This document shows positions 1 to 8,976 of a DNA stretch of 64,000 nt, piece after piece (position 1 is the stretch's first letter; every line of letters starts with the position of its first letter). Position numbers and translations under genes: made by a program. The notes under the pieces were generated by a model. It saw only the letters and a list, made by a program, of their open reading frames with translations, ran no database searches and was not told the DNA's origin. The stretch is from NCBI RefSeq assembly GCF_003097535.1, contig NZ_CP029187.1, positions 310,001 through 374,000 of the forward strand, written 5' to 3'. The stretch comes from Flavobacterium pallidum (GTDB taxonomy: Bacteria > Bacteroidota > Bacteroidia > Flavobacteriales > Flavobacteriaceae).

Positions 1-1
1 T

Positions 2-511
2 AAGATTTTTGATAATGTTGTGGCGCATTACCAGGCGTTGAGTTCTTCCGGAAGGAACAACAAGGAGGAACAGAATGCTTTTTTTTATGTATCGAGCAGC
101 GAATGGAACCTGTATCGTTTCATTGTCCAGTTTACCGAATTGCACCAGTTGCCGCGCGCCGTTTTACTACTGAAAGACATTAAGACGAGCCTGATGGATT
201 TCTTCATCACAGGGCGGGGCGACCACAACCACAAGTTTGAAAAAATCAAGCACATATTGGAATTCTACCCGAATTTACGCTATACGCTTTTGGGAGACGA
301 TTCCCAGGATGATCCATATTTATACGAACAAATCTGCAAAATATTTCCGGTGAATGTACAGGCGGTATACATCCGGCAAACGGGAAGCCACAAGAAGCAA
401 AAAGCCGTCGATGCCTTGAAAAACCTTGAAAGCCTGAATGTGGCCGTTTGTTATTTCAGCGAAAGTTCTGAAGCGATCGAGCATTCAAAAAGAATCGGGC
501 TCATCAGTTGA
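2..511 (+). CDS. App1-like phosphatase domain protein, 5'-truncated by window edge
   Basis: The reading frame is open from base 2, so the gene starts to the left of the window. About 169 C-terminal residues are visible. They match the C-terminal half of the App1/DUF2183 family (yeast App1 is a magnesium-dependent phosphatidate phosphatase): a VSSSEWNLY segment, an LPRAVLLLKD segment, a helix with HKFEKIKHIL, an LLGDDSQDDPYLYEQI segment typical of HAD-like acidic motifs, and VQAVYIRQTG. The catalytic DxDxT aspartates of this fold would lie upstream, outside the window, so activity cannot be judged. It converges on the ABC-F gene, with a hairpin between them. Family assignment is fairly sure; the substrate is unknown. 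Confidence 0.7.
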   Translation, partial: KIFDNVVAHYQALSSSGRNNKEEQNAFFYVSSSEWNLYRFIVQFTELHQLPRAVLLLKDIKTSLMDFFITGRGDHNHKFEKIKHILEFYPNLRYTLLGDDSQDDPYLYEQICKIFPVNVQAVYIRQTGSHKKQKAVDALKNLESLNVAVCYFSESSEAIEHSKRIGLIS

Positions 512-545
512 CGGCAAAACACCAGCCCCGATTGAAATGAAAATC

Positions 546-574
546 CTTTTTGTCCTTTCTTTAAGGACAAAAAG
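546..574. terminator. Hairpin between convergent genes, possible bidirectional terminator
   Basis: A perfect 12-base inverted repeat (arms 546-557 and 563-574, CTTTTTGTCCTT and its complement) has a 5-base loop and sits between the stop codons of the App1-like gene and the ABC-F gene. The U-rich part is within the stem rather than after it, so termination on either strand is inferred from position. Confidence 0.5.
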
Positions 575-609
575 ATTGTAATGGAAAGCGGGACCCGTGC
601 TCCAAAAAA

Positions 610-2517
610 TTACGCGTTATCAATCTCTTCCTGCACCAAAGCCCATTCGTCGAGCAGTTTTTCCAGGTCCGATTTCTTTTTGTTGTAAGCCATGAAGAAA
701 TTGGCATCTTCCGAATGCTTGTCATAATTCGAGGCCAATGCTTTGTCATCGCGCTGGATGTCGTTTTCGAGATCCTTGATCTGGCTTTCGATTTTGCTGA
801 GGCGGTTTTGCAGCGTCTTGTTTTTCTTTTGGTCTTCGTAGGAAAGTTTGCTGACTTCCTTCGGCGCTTCCTTCTTCACCACGTCCTTTTTCTCGACATC
901 GCGCATGTTTTCCATATTGCGCTGTTCGAGGAAAAAGTTAATGTCGCCCAGGTATTCGCGGATTTTCGTGTCCTTGAATTCGTAAACGATATTCGACATG
1001 CCCTGAAGGAAATCACGGTCGTGGGAAACGAGCAGGAGCGTGCCTTCAAACTTCTGCAAGGCTGCTTTCAGCACGTTTTTGGATTTGATATCGAGGTGGT
1101 TCGTGGGTTCATCCATCACCAAAACGTTGATGGGCTGCAATAGTAACTTGCACAAAGCCAGCCTGTTTCTTTCGCCACCGGAAAGCACTTTCACTTTCTT
1201 TTCGACATCATCGCCGCGGAAAAGGAAAGATCCAAGCATGTCGCGCACTTTAGAGCGGTTGGTATCCGTCGCGGCTTCTTCCATGGTTTGCAGCAAAGTG
1301 ATTTCACCATCAAGGTATTCCGCCTGGTTTTGCGCAAAATAGCCGACCTGTACATTGTGGCCGAGCTTGATTTCGCCCTCAAATGGAAATTCGTGTACGA
1401 TGGCTTTGATGAACGTCGATTTCCCTTGTCCGTTTTGCCCGACGAAAGCAATCTTGCTGCCACGTTCAACCAATAAGGAAATGTCCTTTAAGATGGTTTT
1501 ATCACCGTAGCTTTTGGTAACATGGTCCGCTTCAACAACCACTCTTCCGGGAACTTTTGACACGGGGAAAGAAATGTTCATCACAGAATTGTCGTCCTCA
1601 TCGACTTCAATGCGTTCCACTTTATCGAGCTTCTTGATCAGCGACTGGGCCATCGATGATTTTGTGGCACTGTAACGGAAACGCTCGATGAGTTTTTGGG
1701 TCTCTTCTATCTTTTTCTGTTGGTTTTTCTGGGTTGCCAGTTGTTTTTCGCGTATTTCATGGCGCAGTTCAAGGTACTGTGTATACGGTTTGTTGAAGTC
1801 GTAGGCTTTTCCTAATGAAATCTCGATCGTCCTGTTGGTAACGTTATCCAAAAACATCTTATCGTGTGATACGATGACGACGACACCAGGAAAATTACGC
1901 AGGAAATTCTCCAGCCAGATGATACTTTCAATATCAAGGTGGTTTGTAGGTTCATCGAGAAGCAGGATGTCATTGGATTGCAGCAACAATTTCGCCAATT
2001 CGATACGCATTCGCCATCCTCCGGAGAAAGTCTCTGTAGGATTATTGAATTCTTCGCGCTTGAATCCAAGTCCGAGCAGGATTTTTTCGGTATCACCAAC
2101 ATAATTATAACCTCCTAAAAGTTCAAAGCGGTGGGTATAATCTGAAAGGTCCTCAATGATTTTTGAATATTCCTCACTTTCATAATCAGTGCGTGTGACC
2201 AATTGGTGGTTGATGGATTCGAGTTTTTTCTCAGCTTCCTTGATTTCGGCAAATGCCTGGTACGCTTCTTCCAGGACGGTCCTGCCCTGCTCGAAATCGA
2301 TGTCCTGGCGGAGGAAGCCGATTTTCACCTCTTTCTCAGTAGCAATGCTTCCTGAATCCGGAGCGAAATCACGTGCGAGGATTTTAAGCATGGTCGACTT
2401 TCCTGCGCCATTTTTGCCGACAAGGCCTACCCGGTCTCCGGCACCAAGACGGAAAGTTACTTCTTCAAACAAATAAGAGCCTCCGAAAGAAACGGAAAGG
2501 TTGTGTATATTGAGCAT
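610..2517 (-). CDS. ABC-F family ATPase (Uup/EttA-like)
   Basis: A soluble protein of 635 residues with two ABC ATPase domains in tandem and no membrane segment, the layout of ABC-F proteins, which act on ribosomes. Domain 1 has Walker A GKNGAGKST, signature FSGGWRMR and Walker B DILLLDEPTNHLD. A charged linker (about residues 240-310) follows, the place of the ABC-F interdomain arm. Domain 2 has GQNGQGKST, LSGGERNR and NVLVMDEPTNHLD. The last 90 residues are strongly charged and coiled-coil-like, as in Uup. The ABC-F class is certain; whether it is a translation factor, a Uup homologue or a resistance-type protector cannot be settled from sequence. It is divergent from the DUF983 gene. Confidence 0.9.
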   Translation of the reverse strand: MLNIHNLSVSFGGSYLFEEVTFRLGAGDRVGLVGKNGAGKSTMLKILARDFAPDSGSIATEKEVKIGFLRQDIDFEQGRTVLEEAYQAFAEIKEAEKKLESINHQLVTRTDYESEEYSKIIEDLSDYTHRFELLGGYNYVGDTEKILLGLGFKREEFNNPTETFSGGWRMRIELAKLLLQSNDILLLDEPTNHLDIESIIWLENFLRNFPGVVVIVSHDKMFLDNVTNRTIEISLGKAYDFNKPYTQYLELRHEIREKQLATQKNQQKKIEETQKLIERFRYSATKSSMAQSLIKKLDKVERIEVDEDDNSVMNISFPVSKVPGRVVVEADHVTKSYGDKTILKDISLLVERGSKIAFVGQNGQGKSTFIKAIVHEFPFEGEIKLGHNVQVGYFAQNQAEYLDGEITLLQTMEEAATDTNRSKVRDMLGSFLFRGDDVEKKVKVLSGGERNRLALCKLLLQPINVLVMDEPTNHLDIKSKNVLKAALQKFEGTLLLVSHDRDFLQGMSNIVYEFKDTKIREYLGDINFFLEQRNMENMRDVEKKDVVKKEAPKEVSKLSYEDQKKNKTLQNRLSKIESQIKDLENDIQRDDKALASNYDKHSEDANFFMAYNKKKSDLEKLLDEWALVQEEIDNA

Positions 2518-2545
2518 TTCGCGATATTAACTGTGAATGTATTCG

Positions 2546-2553
2546 TAACTTTG
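2546..2553 (+). promoter_or_regulatory. Candidate promoter -7 element for the DUF983 gene
   Basis: TAACTTTG matches the flavobacterial TAnnTTTG element exactly and lies 46 bases before the ATG of the DUF983 gene. No clear TTG is found at the -33 position, so this is a partial match. Confidence 0.4.
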
Positions 2554-2599
2554 CCATCCGTAAAACGCAAAGAAACCCAATCATTTAAATTTTGTGCAA

Positions 2600-2977
2600 A
2601 TGTTAAAAAAAGGATCCAAATTAAATAGCATTTTAACAGGAAGTTGTCCGAGATGCCAACAAGATAGCATGTATGTGAACCCAAATCCATTTAATTTGCG
2701 GGAAGTCCTGAAAATGAAAGACAAATGCGCGCACTGCGGCCTGAAATATATGATTGAGCCATCATTTTTTTATGGTGCTATGTATGTGAGCTATGGACTG
2801 AATGTACTTATAGGGATTGGCGTATTCGCAGTTTGCTTTTTTGCTTTCAAGGCGGATGTAACCGTCACTTTTATAAGCATCATCATGAGCTTGATCGTAT
2901 TGATGCCTTTGGTCCTGAGATGGTCCAGGAATATTTACATCAACATGTTTGTTTCGCCAGAAAGAAAACAGGATTAA
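2600..2977 (+). CDS. DUF983 family membrane protein
   Basis: A 125-residue protein that matches DUF983, common in Bacteroidetes and alphaproteobacteria and of unknown function. The N-terminus carries a likely zinc-ribbon, CPRC about residue 17 and CAHCG about residue 44. Two hydrophobic stretches follow (about 60-83 and 90-110). ATG 2600 is preferred over GTG 2594 two codons upstream. Its stop codon overlaps the stop of the convergent FAD oxidoreductase gene inside one TTAA (2974-2977). Family assignment is confident; the role is unknown. Confidence 0.8.
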   Translation: MLKKGSKLNSILTGSCPRCQQDSMYVNPNPFNLREVLKMKDKCAHCGLKYMIEPSFFYGAMYVSYGLNVLIGIGVFAVCFFAFKADVTVTFISIIMSLIVLMPLVLRWSRNIYINMFVSPERKQD

Positions 2978-4023
2978 GCCGGCGCAAACCGTTTAATGCT
3001 TATTGATGGCTCCAAAAGGATTTGATTCTCAATATGATCAAATAGCTTTTGCGCCATAAATGGGCCAAGCATGACGCCACGTGTCCCCAATCCGTTCAGG
3101 ATGTGCATTCGTGGATAATCAGGATGTGTACCTAACAACGGTTTTCTGTCTCTTACTGTAGGGCGGATTCCGGCGAGGTGCTCTATGATTTCGAAATCAC
3201 ATTGCAGGATTTCTTTGGTTCTTTGGATGAGTTCTTCTCTGCCGGCGGGAGTAGGAATTGGTGTTTTATCATCCCAGTTATAAGTCGCCCCAACTTTAAA
3301 TAAATTATTGCCGAGCGGCAGTATAAACACATTCGTATTGAGGATGACATCAAGTTCGAGATCAGGCGCTTTGATAATAAGCAATTCGCCTTTCGTACCA
3401 TCTAAAGGAAGGTAATTGAAGTATGGATTCGAATGGATTCCGAAACCTTCCGCAAAAACGATATGCTTTGCTTCAAGGTTGTGATATGAAATCCGATCAT
3501 AATTGATGCTTAGGCTGCCATAGTCGAACGTTTCAAAACGGATTGAGTTGATGTCGTTAAGATAATCCCGGTAAACTGCTATCAGCATTTGTGTATCTAC
3601 ATATCCTGTATGCAATACCTGCCCATAATCGAAAGGCGATTGAATACCGTTGAAACTTTTTGTAAATAGTGTTGTGGAAAGGAACTCGGTCAGGCCAGGT
3701 TTATCAGATGCCATAAACCAATTGTTTTGTTCTTCAATTGAAAAGAACTTTCTCAGCACAGGCAAATCGAAAACAATTTTGTCTTTGACACACAGCTTAT
3801 TTTCTATGCTGCAATAAAAGACTTGCAGCAACTTTACCTGTTCCATCGCATCCTGCAACCGGCTGTAACGCTTCAGTATGACAGGATTGAAAAGGCCTCC
3901 GGCAACTTTAGAGGAGTTTTGCGAATCATTGTCGTAAACAATAACGGATTTCCCCTTCTCTATCGCTGTTTCAGCAAAAGCGATACCGGCAAGTCCGCAA
4001 CCAACAATTAAATAATCAACCAT
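2974..4023 (-). CDS. FAD-dependent oxidoreductase (DAO-like)
   Basis: A 349-residue flavoprotein. The N-terminus has the dinucleotide-binding pattern VGCGLAGIAFAE (GxGxxG, residues 8-13), then a glutathione-reductase-like FAD fold typical of the D-amino-acid oxidase/glycine oxidase superfamily. The C-terminal AGIRPTVRDRKPLLGTHP and LNGLGTRGVMLGP segments are where this family contacts the flavin. No signal peptide, so it is likely cytosolic. It follows gldN on the same strand, but a strong terminator ends only two bases before its start codon, so it probably uses another promoter or relies on read-through. The substrate cannot be named. Confidence 0.78.
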   Translation of the reverse strand: MVDYLIVGCGLAGIAFAETAIEKGKSVIVYDNDSQNSSKVAGGLFNPVILKRYSRLQDAMEQVKLLQVFYCSIENKLCVKDKIVFDLPVLRKFFSIEEQNNWFMASDKPGLTEFLSTTLFTKSFNGIQSPFDYGQVLHTGYVDTQMLIAVYRDYLNDINSIRFETFDYGSLSINYDRISYHNLEAKHIVFAEGFGIHSNPYFNYLPLDGTKGELLIIKAPDLELDVILNTNVFILPLGNNLFKVGATYNWDDKTPIPTPAGREELIQRTKEILQCDFEIIEHLAGIRPTVRDRKPLLGTHPDYPRMHILNGLGTRGVMLGPFMAQKLFDHIENQILLEPSISIKRFAPA

Positions 4024-4025
4024 AA

Positions 4026-4061
4026 TGAAAATAAAAAACTCCTATCCGAAGATAAGAGTTT
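4026..4061 (-). terminator. Intrinsic terminator after gldN
   Basis: Reading the minus strand, an 11-base-pair stem (4051-4061 with 4036-4046, one G-T wobble) is closed by a TTCG tetraloop and followed by a run of six T and then T-rich sequence. This is a textbook rho-independent terminator for the gldKLMN transcript. It abuts the start codon of the FAD oxidoreductase gene. Confidence 0.85.
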
Positions 4062-4087
4062 CTTGTATGTTTAAAATATAAACCGAA

Positions 4088-5098
4088 TTAATAATTCCAC
4101 ATATCCTGTTCGAAGTTGCGAATCTTTTCCTTAAGCCTTTCCGACTCGAGCAATTGCAATTGCGCGTTATCCTTCATATAATCCTCAATCAGCCTATCTC
4201 CATAAACGTTTTCTTCTTCATAAATTACAGAATTGAAACGTCTTGAGTTCAACAGGTGGTCAAAAGAGATTGGCATCGCAGAATTCTTATCATTGAATGC
4301 ATTTGAAGCGTGCAGGACATCTCTGGCTGCCGGGAAATATACCCAGAACAATTCAATTACATCCGGATCTTCTTTGCCAACTTCTTTAGCCTCAGGAGCT
4401 ACTGGACAAATGCCTAGCAACCTGTACTTCATCTCACCTTGCCTTTTATCAAAATACCAATAGCCTTTGATTTTGTAAGCCGAGATATCCTGAGAAGTCA
4501 AAAATCTTTCGTCGATGAACTCTGCAGAAAGTACTTTAGCAGCCGGAAGATCCTGTGCCGGAGTTGCAGGAGAAATTACCTTACCCTTTTTGTTCCTTTT
4601 TTCAGGTTGTGCTTCAACGTGCCTTCCTTTGTAAGCTTCAGGATCATTGTTTATTTCGTCCCTACCAGCATTGGTAGTATCGCGAAACTTAAATGTATTC
4701 TCCAAATCCCCCAAAGGGCGTTTTGTATTGAAATATGGATCTGCATATACCTCAGTAATTTTTCCTGATTTGATACCCTTGATAATGACATCAAACAAAG
4801 ACCTTCTGTCTTTACCAATATTGTTGGTATCGATTGGGAAGTACATTGGGAAATTGATTCTTTCATCAAGGTCAATAATTTCCATAACCGTTTTACCCAT
4901 CATTACATCCCTGTCGTGAACGTAACCGTAAGGAAGCGGCTTGTCATTATCAGAATTCAATTGGGCTTCTGTTTTCTTGCCAATCTCATCCGGTGTCTTT
5001 GCATTCAACAGATTAGACTGAGCAAAAGAAGTAAGGCCTCCTGCAAGCAAAATTGCTATTGATAAAAGATTTTTGCAATTCATAGTTTTAGTATTCAA
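4088..5098 (-). CDS. gldN: Gliding motility / type IX secretion protein GldN
   Basis: A 336-residue exported protein with an N-terminal signal peptide (hydrophobic stretch about residues 10-24 ending SFAQ). GldN is a periplasmic core component of the type IX secretion system and works with the lipoprotein GldK in a ring below the outer membrane. Identification rests on the family-like body (VMMGKTVMEIIDLDERINFP, then YKIKGYWYFDKRQGEMKYRLLGI) and on its place as last gene of gldK-gldL-gldM-gldN. The gap from gldM is 33 bases. A strong terminator follows at 4026-4061, marking the operon end. Confidence 0.95.
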   Translation of the reverse strand: MNTKTMNCKNLLSIAILLAGGLTSFAQSNLLNAKTPDEIGKKTEAQLNSDNDKPLPYGYVHDRDVMMGKTVMEIIDLDERINFPMYFPIDTNNIGKDRRSLFDVIIKGIKSGKITEVYADPYFNTKRPLGDLENTFKFRDTTNAGRDEINNDPEAYKGRHVEAQPEKRNKKGKVISPATPAQDLPAAKVLSAEFIDERFLTSQDISAYKIKGYWYFDKRQGEMKYRLLGICPVAPEAKEVGKEDPDVIELFWVYFPAARDVLHASNAFNDKNSAMPISFDHLLNSRRFNSVIYEEENVYGDRLIEDYMKDNAQLQLLESERLKEKIRNFEQDMWNY

Positions 5099-5131
5099 AG
5101 TGTCTGGCTAAAAAACGCCGAACTAAATTTA

Positions 5132-6664
5132 TTATTGTATTTCGTAAATAACTGGGGCAGTTTGCTTCAGGATAATGTCTGAACCTTCCAATTTAGTCTT
5201 GATTTCAGAAAACGTTACCTGGTCACCTCTGCTTGTTCTTGCCAAAGCAGCCTTAGCTTGCGAATTCAGTTTATTGCCATTCACAACCACTGTAGGTTGT
5301 CCCGGAACTTTCATGCTAAACTGCACTACGTTAATCTTAACCTCAAAATCAAAATCAGGTAGCTCTGCAGTTACGGTTGAAGCCTCAAGCCTTGATTTCT
5401 GCCCTTTTACAACACCCATCATTTTTCCGATGGCACCTTGTGGAGCAGGAATGTTCTTAATCCTGAAAACCCTTGTATCAGTAACCGATTTACCATCAGG
5501 TAATTTCGCATTTACATTGATTTTTACCTCAGTTCCAGAACCTGGATTCATCATGTACTTTCCTTTTCCAAGATCTCTTAGTCCAGGCGCGCTCGCTTTA
5601 ACATCATTTTGAGCAACTCCTGCAAACGAAATAGTCATTGGATTGGAAACACCACGGTAAACCACATTCATTTTATCAGCTGAAATAGTTGCTTCGTTAG
5701 GACGAGGTACGACAACATAGTTGCCTTCGAATTTCAAAGGAATATTTTTACCATCCTCAAGGAAAGTAAACTGTCCGTTAATTTTCTGCTCTCCAACACT
5801 ACCAGCTGTCAAAGAAATCACGGCTTGACCGTTCTCCAATTTACCAGGACCCTGGAAAGAAGTAGGTTTCGTATTTTCGTCATAACGACCCAATACAACT
5901 TTACCTTTTACATTCTCTCCTTGGAAATAAGCATTTTTTTCCAAAACTACGATTGCCTGATAATTGCTGTAAGATGCCGCCTGAACAGCCGCTTTTCCTA
6001 AAGCCGCGCTGATTACATCAGACTCAGCTTTCTTAACATCACTTTGCCATGCTGATAATGTTGACAAAGACGCGATTGCAGGAAAACCTTTAAAATGATA
6101 ATTCAAGAATTTATCCTTAAGCCCTTCTTTATTTGTAACATCAGAGACATCAAAAGCTTTATTTACTTCGGCTAAAATTGCAGCGTACTTTTTATCTGTA
6201 AGAGCCGCTTTCATTTCATTTTTGTAAGCGTTGATTGCAGCAATTACTTCATTACCTCTTTTAGTGTAATCATCACCTATAAACCAGCTTTCGTCAAGAT
6301 TCTGACCTTTGTCCATTTGCTCATATGGCAACTTACCATTCTCTTCGATTTGTACACCTTTTTTGGTTTCTTCTTTACAGGTTTCAATAAAATCATAAAA
6401 CTTCTTAGAAGCAGCTTCTACTTTATGAGCGGTCGCAGCAGCTCCAGCAAATTCACCGGCAGCTTCGGAAGCTTTCAGATCCAAAGCAGCAAGCATTTGC
6501 TGATTGGTTGCTTTAGATGCCGTATTTGCTGATTCAAATTTTTCGTTCATCAAGCCAAAAGCCGATAAAACTTCTTTGGACATATTTAGTGCTAACATCG
6601 CGATGAAAACCAGATACATCAGGTTAATCATCTTCTGTCTAGGGGTTAATTTTCCTCCTGCCAT
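5132..6664 (-). CDS. gldM: Gliding motility / type IX secretion motor protein GldM
   Basis: A 510-residue protein with a short cytoplasmic N-terminus, one transmembrane helix (about residues 12-32, MINLMYLVFIAMLALNMS) and a long periplasmic region, which is the GldM layout. GldM pairs with GldL in the inner-membrane proton-driven motor that powers type IX secretion and gliding; its periplasmic domains reach toward the GldK/GldN ring. The acidic and polar residues in the helix region are typical of the motor interface. It lies 54 bases after gldL and 33 before gldN. Length is close to the Flavobacterium johnsoniae protein. Confidence 0.96.
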   Translation of the reverse strand: MAGGKLTPRQKMINLMYLVFIAMLALNMSKEVLSAFGLMNEKFESANTASKATNQQMLAALDLKASEAAGEFAGAAATAHKVEAASKKFYDFIETCKEETKKGVQIEENGKLPYEQMDKGQNLDESWFIGDDYTKRGNEVIAAINAYKNEMKAALTDKKYAAILAEVNKAFDVSDVTNKEGLKDKFLNYHFKGFPAIASLSTLSAWQSDVKKAESDVISAALGKAAVQAASYSNYQAIVVLEKNAYFQGENVKGKVVLGRYDENTKPTSFQGPGKLENGQAVISLTAGSVGEQKINGQFTFLEDGKNIPLKFEGNYVVVPRPNEATISADKMNVVYRGVSNPMTISFAGVAQNDVKASAPGLRDLGKGKYMMNPGSGTEVKINVNAKLPDGKSVTDTRVFRIKNIPAPQGAIGKMMGVVKGQKSRLEASTVTAELPDFDFEVKINVVQFSMKVPGQPTVVVNGNKLNSQAKAALARTSRGDQVTFSEIKTKLEGSDIILKQTAPVIYEIQ

Positions 6665-6718
6665 TTTTGTATAATTAGTCTATGCGTTAATAAATGTTTT
6701 TAGTGTTTAAACTAATTA

Positions 6719-7363
6719 TTATCCTTTATTGCTCATTGCAGAAAGCATACCACCGTATACATTGTTCAATGATGCGATGTTTGCCGTCATAGACTGCATT
6801 TGTTCTTTCAGTTTGCTGGCGTTGTCAGCAATTTCTTTGTTAGCTTCAGCATTTCTTGAAGCGCTCTCCAATTGTACTTTGTAAAGGCTGTTCAAAGATT
6901 CCATTTGTGCAGCAGCCATAGAAAGCTCTTCGCTGTATTTCTTAGTAGCAGCAATTCCATCAGCGGCAGGAGAAATTCCTTTAGCAGCAGATTCGAAATT
7001 TTTGATACTGTTTCCTAAACTTGCCATCAATTCACCGTCAACTTTTGCTTCTTTAAGCATAGCATCCAATTTTTGAGACAACATGCCCTGAGCATCTTTC
7101 GGATCCTCTTTTTTACCTTTTTCTTTAGCTTGACCACCAGCCAATTCAGGATATACCAATGACCAGTCAAGTTCATTATCTACAGGTTCGAATGCTGATA
7201 ATGCAAAGATTAAAGCTTCAGTTACAAGACCAATAGTAAGCATCACGTTACCTGTCAAAGGACCAAGCTCAAAGTGGATGATTTTGAATAACGCTCCTAC
7301 GATTACTACCGCCGCTCCCATACCGTAAGCGAAGTTCATTGCTTTTTTGCTTAAAATTGCCAT
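6719..7363 (-). CDS. gldL: Gliding motility / type IX secretion motor protein GldL
   Basis: A 214-residue protein with two N-terminal transmembrane helices (about residues 10-30 and 38-58) and a cytoplasmic C-terminal region rich in alpha-helix and alanine. An acidic residue (EALIF) lies in the second helix, as expected for the GldL proton path. GldL forms the multimeric stator around GldM helices. It sits between gldK (51-base gap) and gldM (54-base gap). A Lys/Glu-rich stretch (about 80-95) links the membrane part to the cytoplasmic helices. Confidence 0.96.
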   Translation of the reverse strand: MAILSKKAMNFAYGMGAAVVIVGALFKIIHFELGPLTGNVMLTIGLVTEALIFALSAFEPVDNELDWSLVYPELAGGQAKEKGKKEDPKDAQGMLSQKLDAMLKEAKVDGELMASLGNSIKNFESAAKGISPAADGIAATKKYSEELSMAAAQMESLNSLYKVQLESASRNAEANKEIADNASKLKEQMQSMTANIASLNNVYGGMLSAMSNKG

Positions 7364-7414
7364 AATAAATAAATTTTTTTGTTAATTAGAATATAGTTTA
7401 TAAAAGTTGGTTAA

Positions 7415-8830
7415 TTAATTTTTAGGCGCATTGCCTGTTACTTGCAAGCCCATATAGTCCTGTACTGTCCTGAATCCGATGTAGCTTCTAGCAGTATCAG
7501 CATATTCGAAATCACGGGTACTTACCTGAAGGTAGTAAGAAACATCTTTCCACGAACCACCACGCACTACCTTACGTTGGTTTTTCGTATCAGGAACATT
7601 CGGGTTCATGGTAGAAACATATTCGTAAGCTCCTGGATCATACGAAGAATCAGTCCACTCAGAAACGTTACCCGCCATATTGTAAAGATTATATCCGTTT
7701 GGATCGTAAGACTTAGCTTCTACTGTATACAAAGCACCGTCAGCAGCATAATCCCCTCGGTTAGGCTTGAAGTTAGCCAAGAAACAACCTCTGTCACTCT
7801 TAGCATAAGGACCTCCCCACGGATAAGTAGCAGACTCCAGACCACCTCTTGCAGCATACTCCCATTCTGCTTCTGTAGGAAGACGGAATGAATTTACAAG
7901 ATCGTTGTGTTTCTTTTTAGATTTGATGTATGTATTTTTATTTAATGTCCTCCAGGCGCAAAATGCTTTTGCCTGTTTCCAGCTTACTCCAACAACAGGA
8001 TATTCGCTGTAAGCCTGGTGCCAGAAATAGTCATTGTGCATTGGCTCATTATAAGAATACGCAAAATCCTTGATCCATGCAGTAGTATCCGGATAAATAG
8101 GCTCTTGTTCTGTTTTGATGAACTTACTTCTCTTTCCTTTTTTAGCTTTAGCAGCAGCCTGGATATCCATCCAAGAGTAACGGAATTTCAATTTAGAAAC
8201 ATCAATAGTCCTCAAACCATTATAAGACTCAGCAACAGGTATATACATAGAATCCATAACCTCACTGTAATATTCATCAGGGTATTTGGCAGTATTGGTC
8301 TGAAGTTTGACTTTGTGGTTCAGCTTCCTTCCCGCATACATATCCTCACCATCACTAACGCTGTAATAATTTTCGTACATATATTTGTCGTAAGGCGTCA
8401 TTTTAGCGGGATCAGCATCATTAAAAGCATAATCATTGATGCTTCCTCCAGCTTTACCGCTTTTGCCTTTACCAGCAGCAGTCCCGCCTCCGGCACCACC
8501 ACCCACTTCGTCAGCAAGAATCGCCAAACGAACCCTGATCGTAGAGTCTTTTACCCACTCCACAAACTGACGGTATTCGCTATTTGTAATTTCCGTTTCA
8601 TCCATGTAAAATGAACGTACCGTTACTGTCTTTGTAGGAGCATCACCTATATTAGCCAAATCATCATCTGATTTACCCATGATAAAAGCGCCTCCAGGGA
8701 CTAACGACATTCCATAAGGTTTCTCAGGATGCCATTTTTTTCCTTTTACTCCAACAAGTTCTCCTTTATCGCTTGAACCACAGCTGAACAATAATGATGA
8801 TAATGCTGCAAATGCAATGAACTTCTTCAT
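7415..8830 (-). CDS. gldK: Type IX secretion ring lipoprotein GldK
   Basis: A 471-residue lipoprotein. The signal sequence ends in the lipobox LLFSC, giving acylated Cys17. The rest is a formylglycine-generating-enzyme-like (sulfatase-modifying factor) fold: SLVPGGAFIMG, SFYMDETEITNSEYRQFV, RLPTEAEWEYAARGG, NMAGNVSEWT and VVRGGSWKD are its classic landmarks. GldK forms the periplasmic ring of the type IX secretion system with GldN and is not known to be catalytic. It is first in the gldKLMN operon. A glycine/lysine-rich insertion (about residues 110-130) interrupts the early part of the fold. Confidence 0.96.
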   Translation of the reverse strand: MKKFIAFAALSSLLFSCGSSDKGELVGVKGKKWHPEKPYGMSLVPGGAFIMGKSDDDLANIGDAPTKTVTVRSFYMDETEITNSEYRQFVEWVKDSTIRVRLAILADEVGGGAGGGTAAGKGKSGKAGGSINDYAFNDADPAKMTPYDKYMYENYYSVSDGEDMYAGRKLNHKVKLQTNTAKYPDEYYSEVMDSMYIPVAESYNGLRTIDVSKLKFRYSWMDIQAAAKAKKGKRSKFIKTEQEPIYPDTTAWIKDFAYSYNEPMHNDYFWHQAYSEYPVVGVSWKQAKAFCAWRTLNKNTYIKSKKKHNDLVNSFRLPTEAEWEYAARGGLESATYPWGGPYAKSDRGCFLANFKPNRGDYAADGALYTVEAKSYDPNGYNLYNMAGNVSEWTDSSYDPGAYEYVSTMNPNVPDTKNQRKVVRGGSWKDVSYYLQVSTRDFEYADTARSYIGFRTVQDYMGLQVTGNAPKN

Positions 8831-8976
8831 ATAAATTTGGGTTAAAATGTATTCATAATTTTAAGGGCGTAAACCTATCTATTATTTTTTTAAAAAACAA
8901 TTTTTTTACTAACAAAAACTTAAAAAACTGTGAAATATGAGGTAAATATCACGAATTTTACAGCGAGTCCTCTGAT

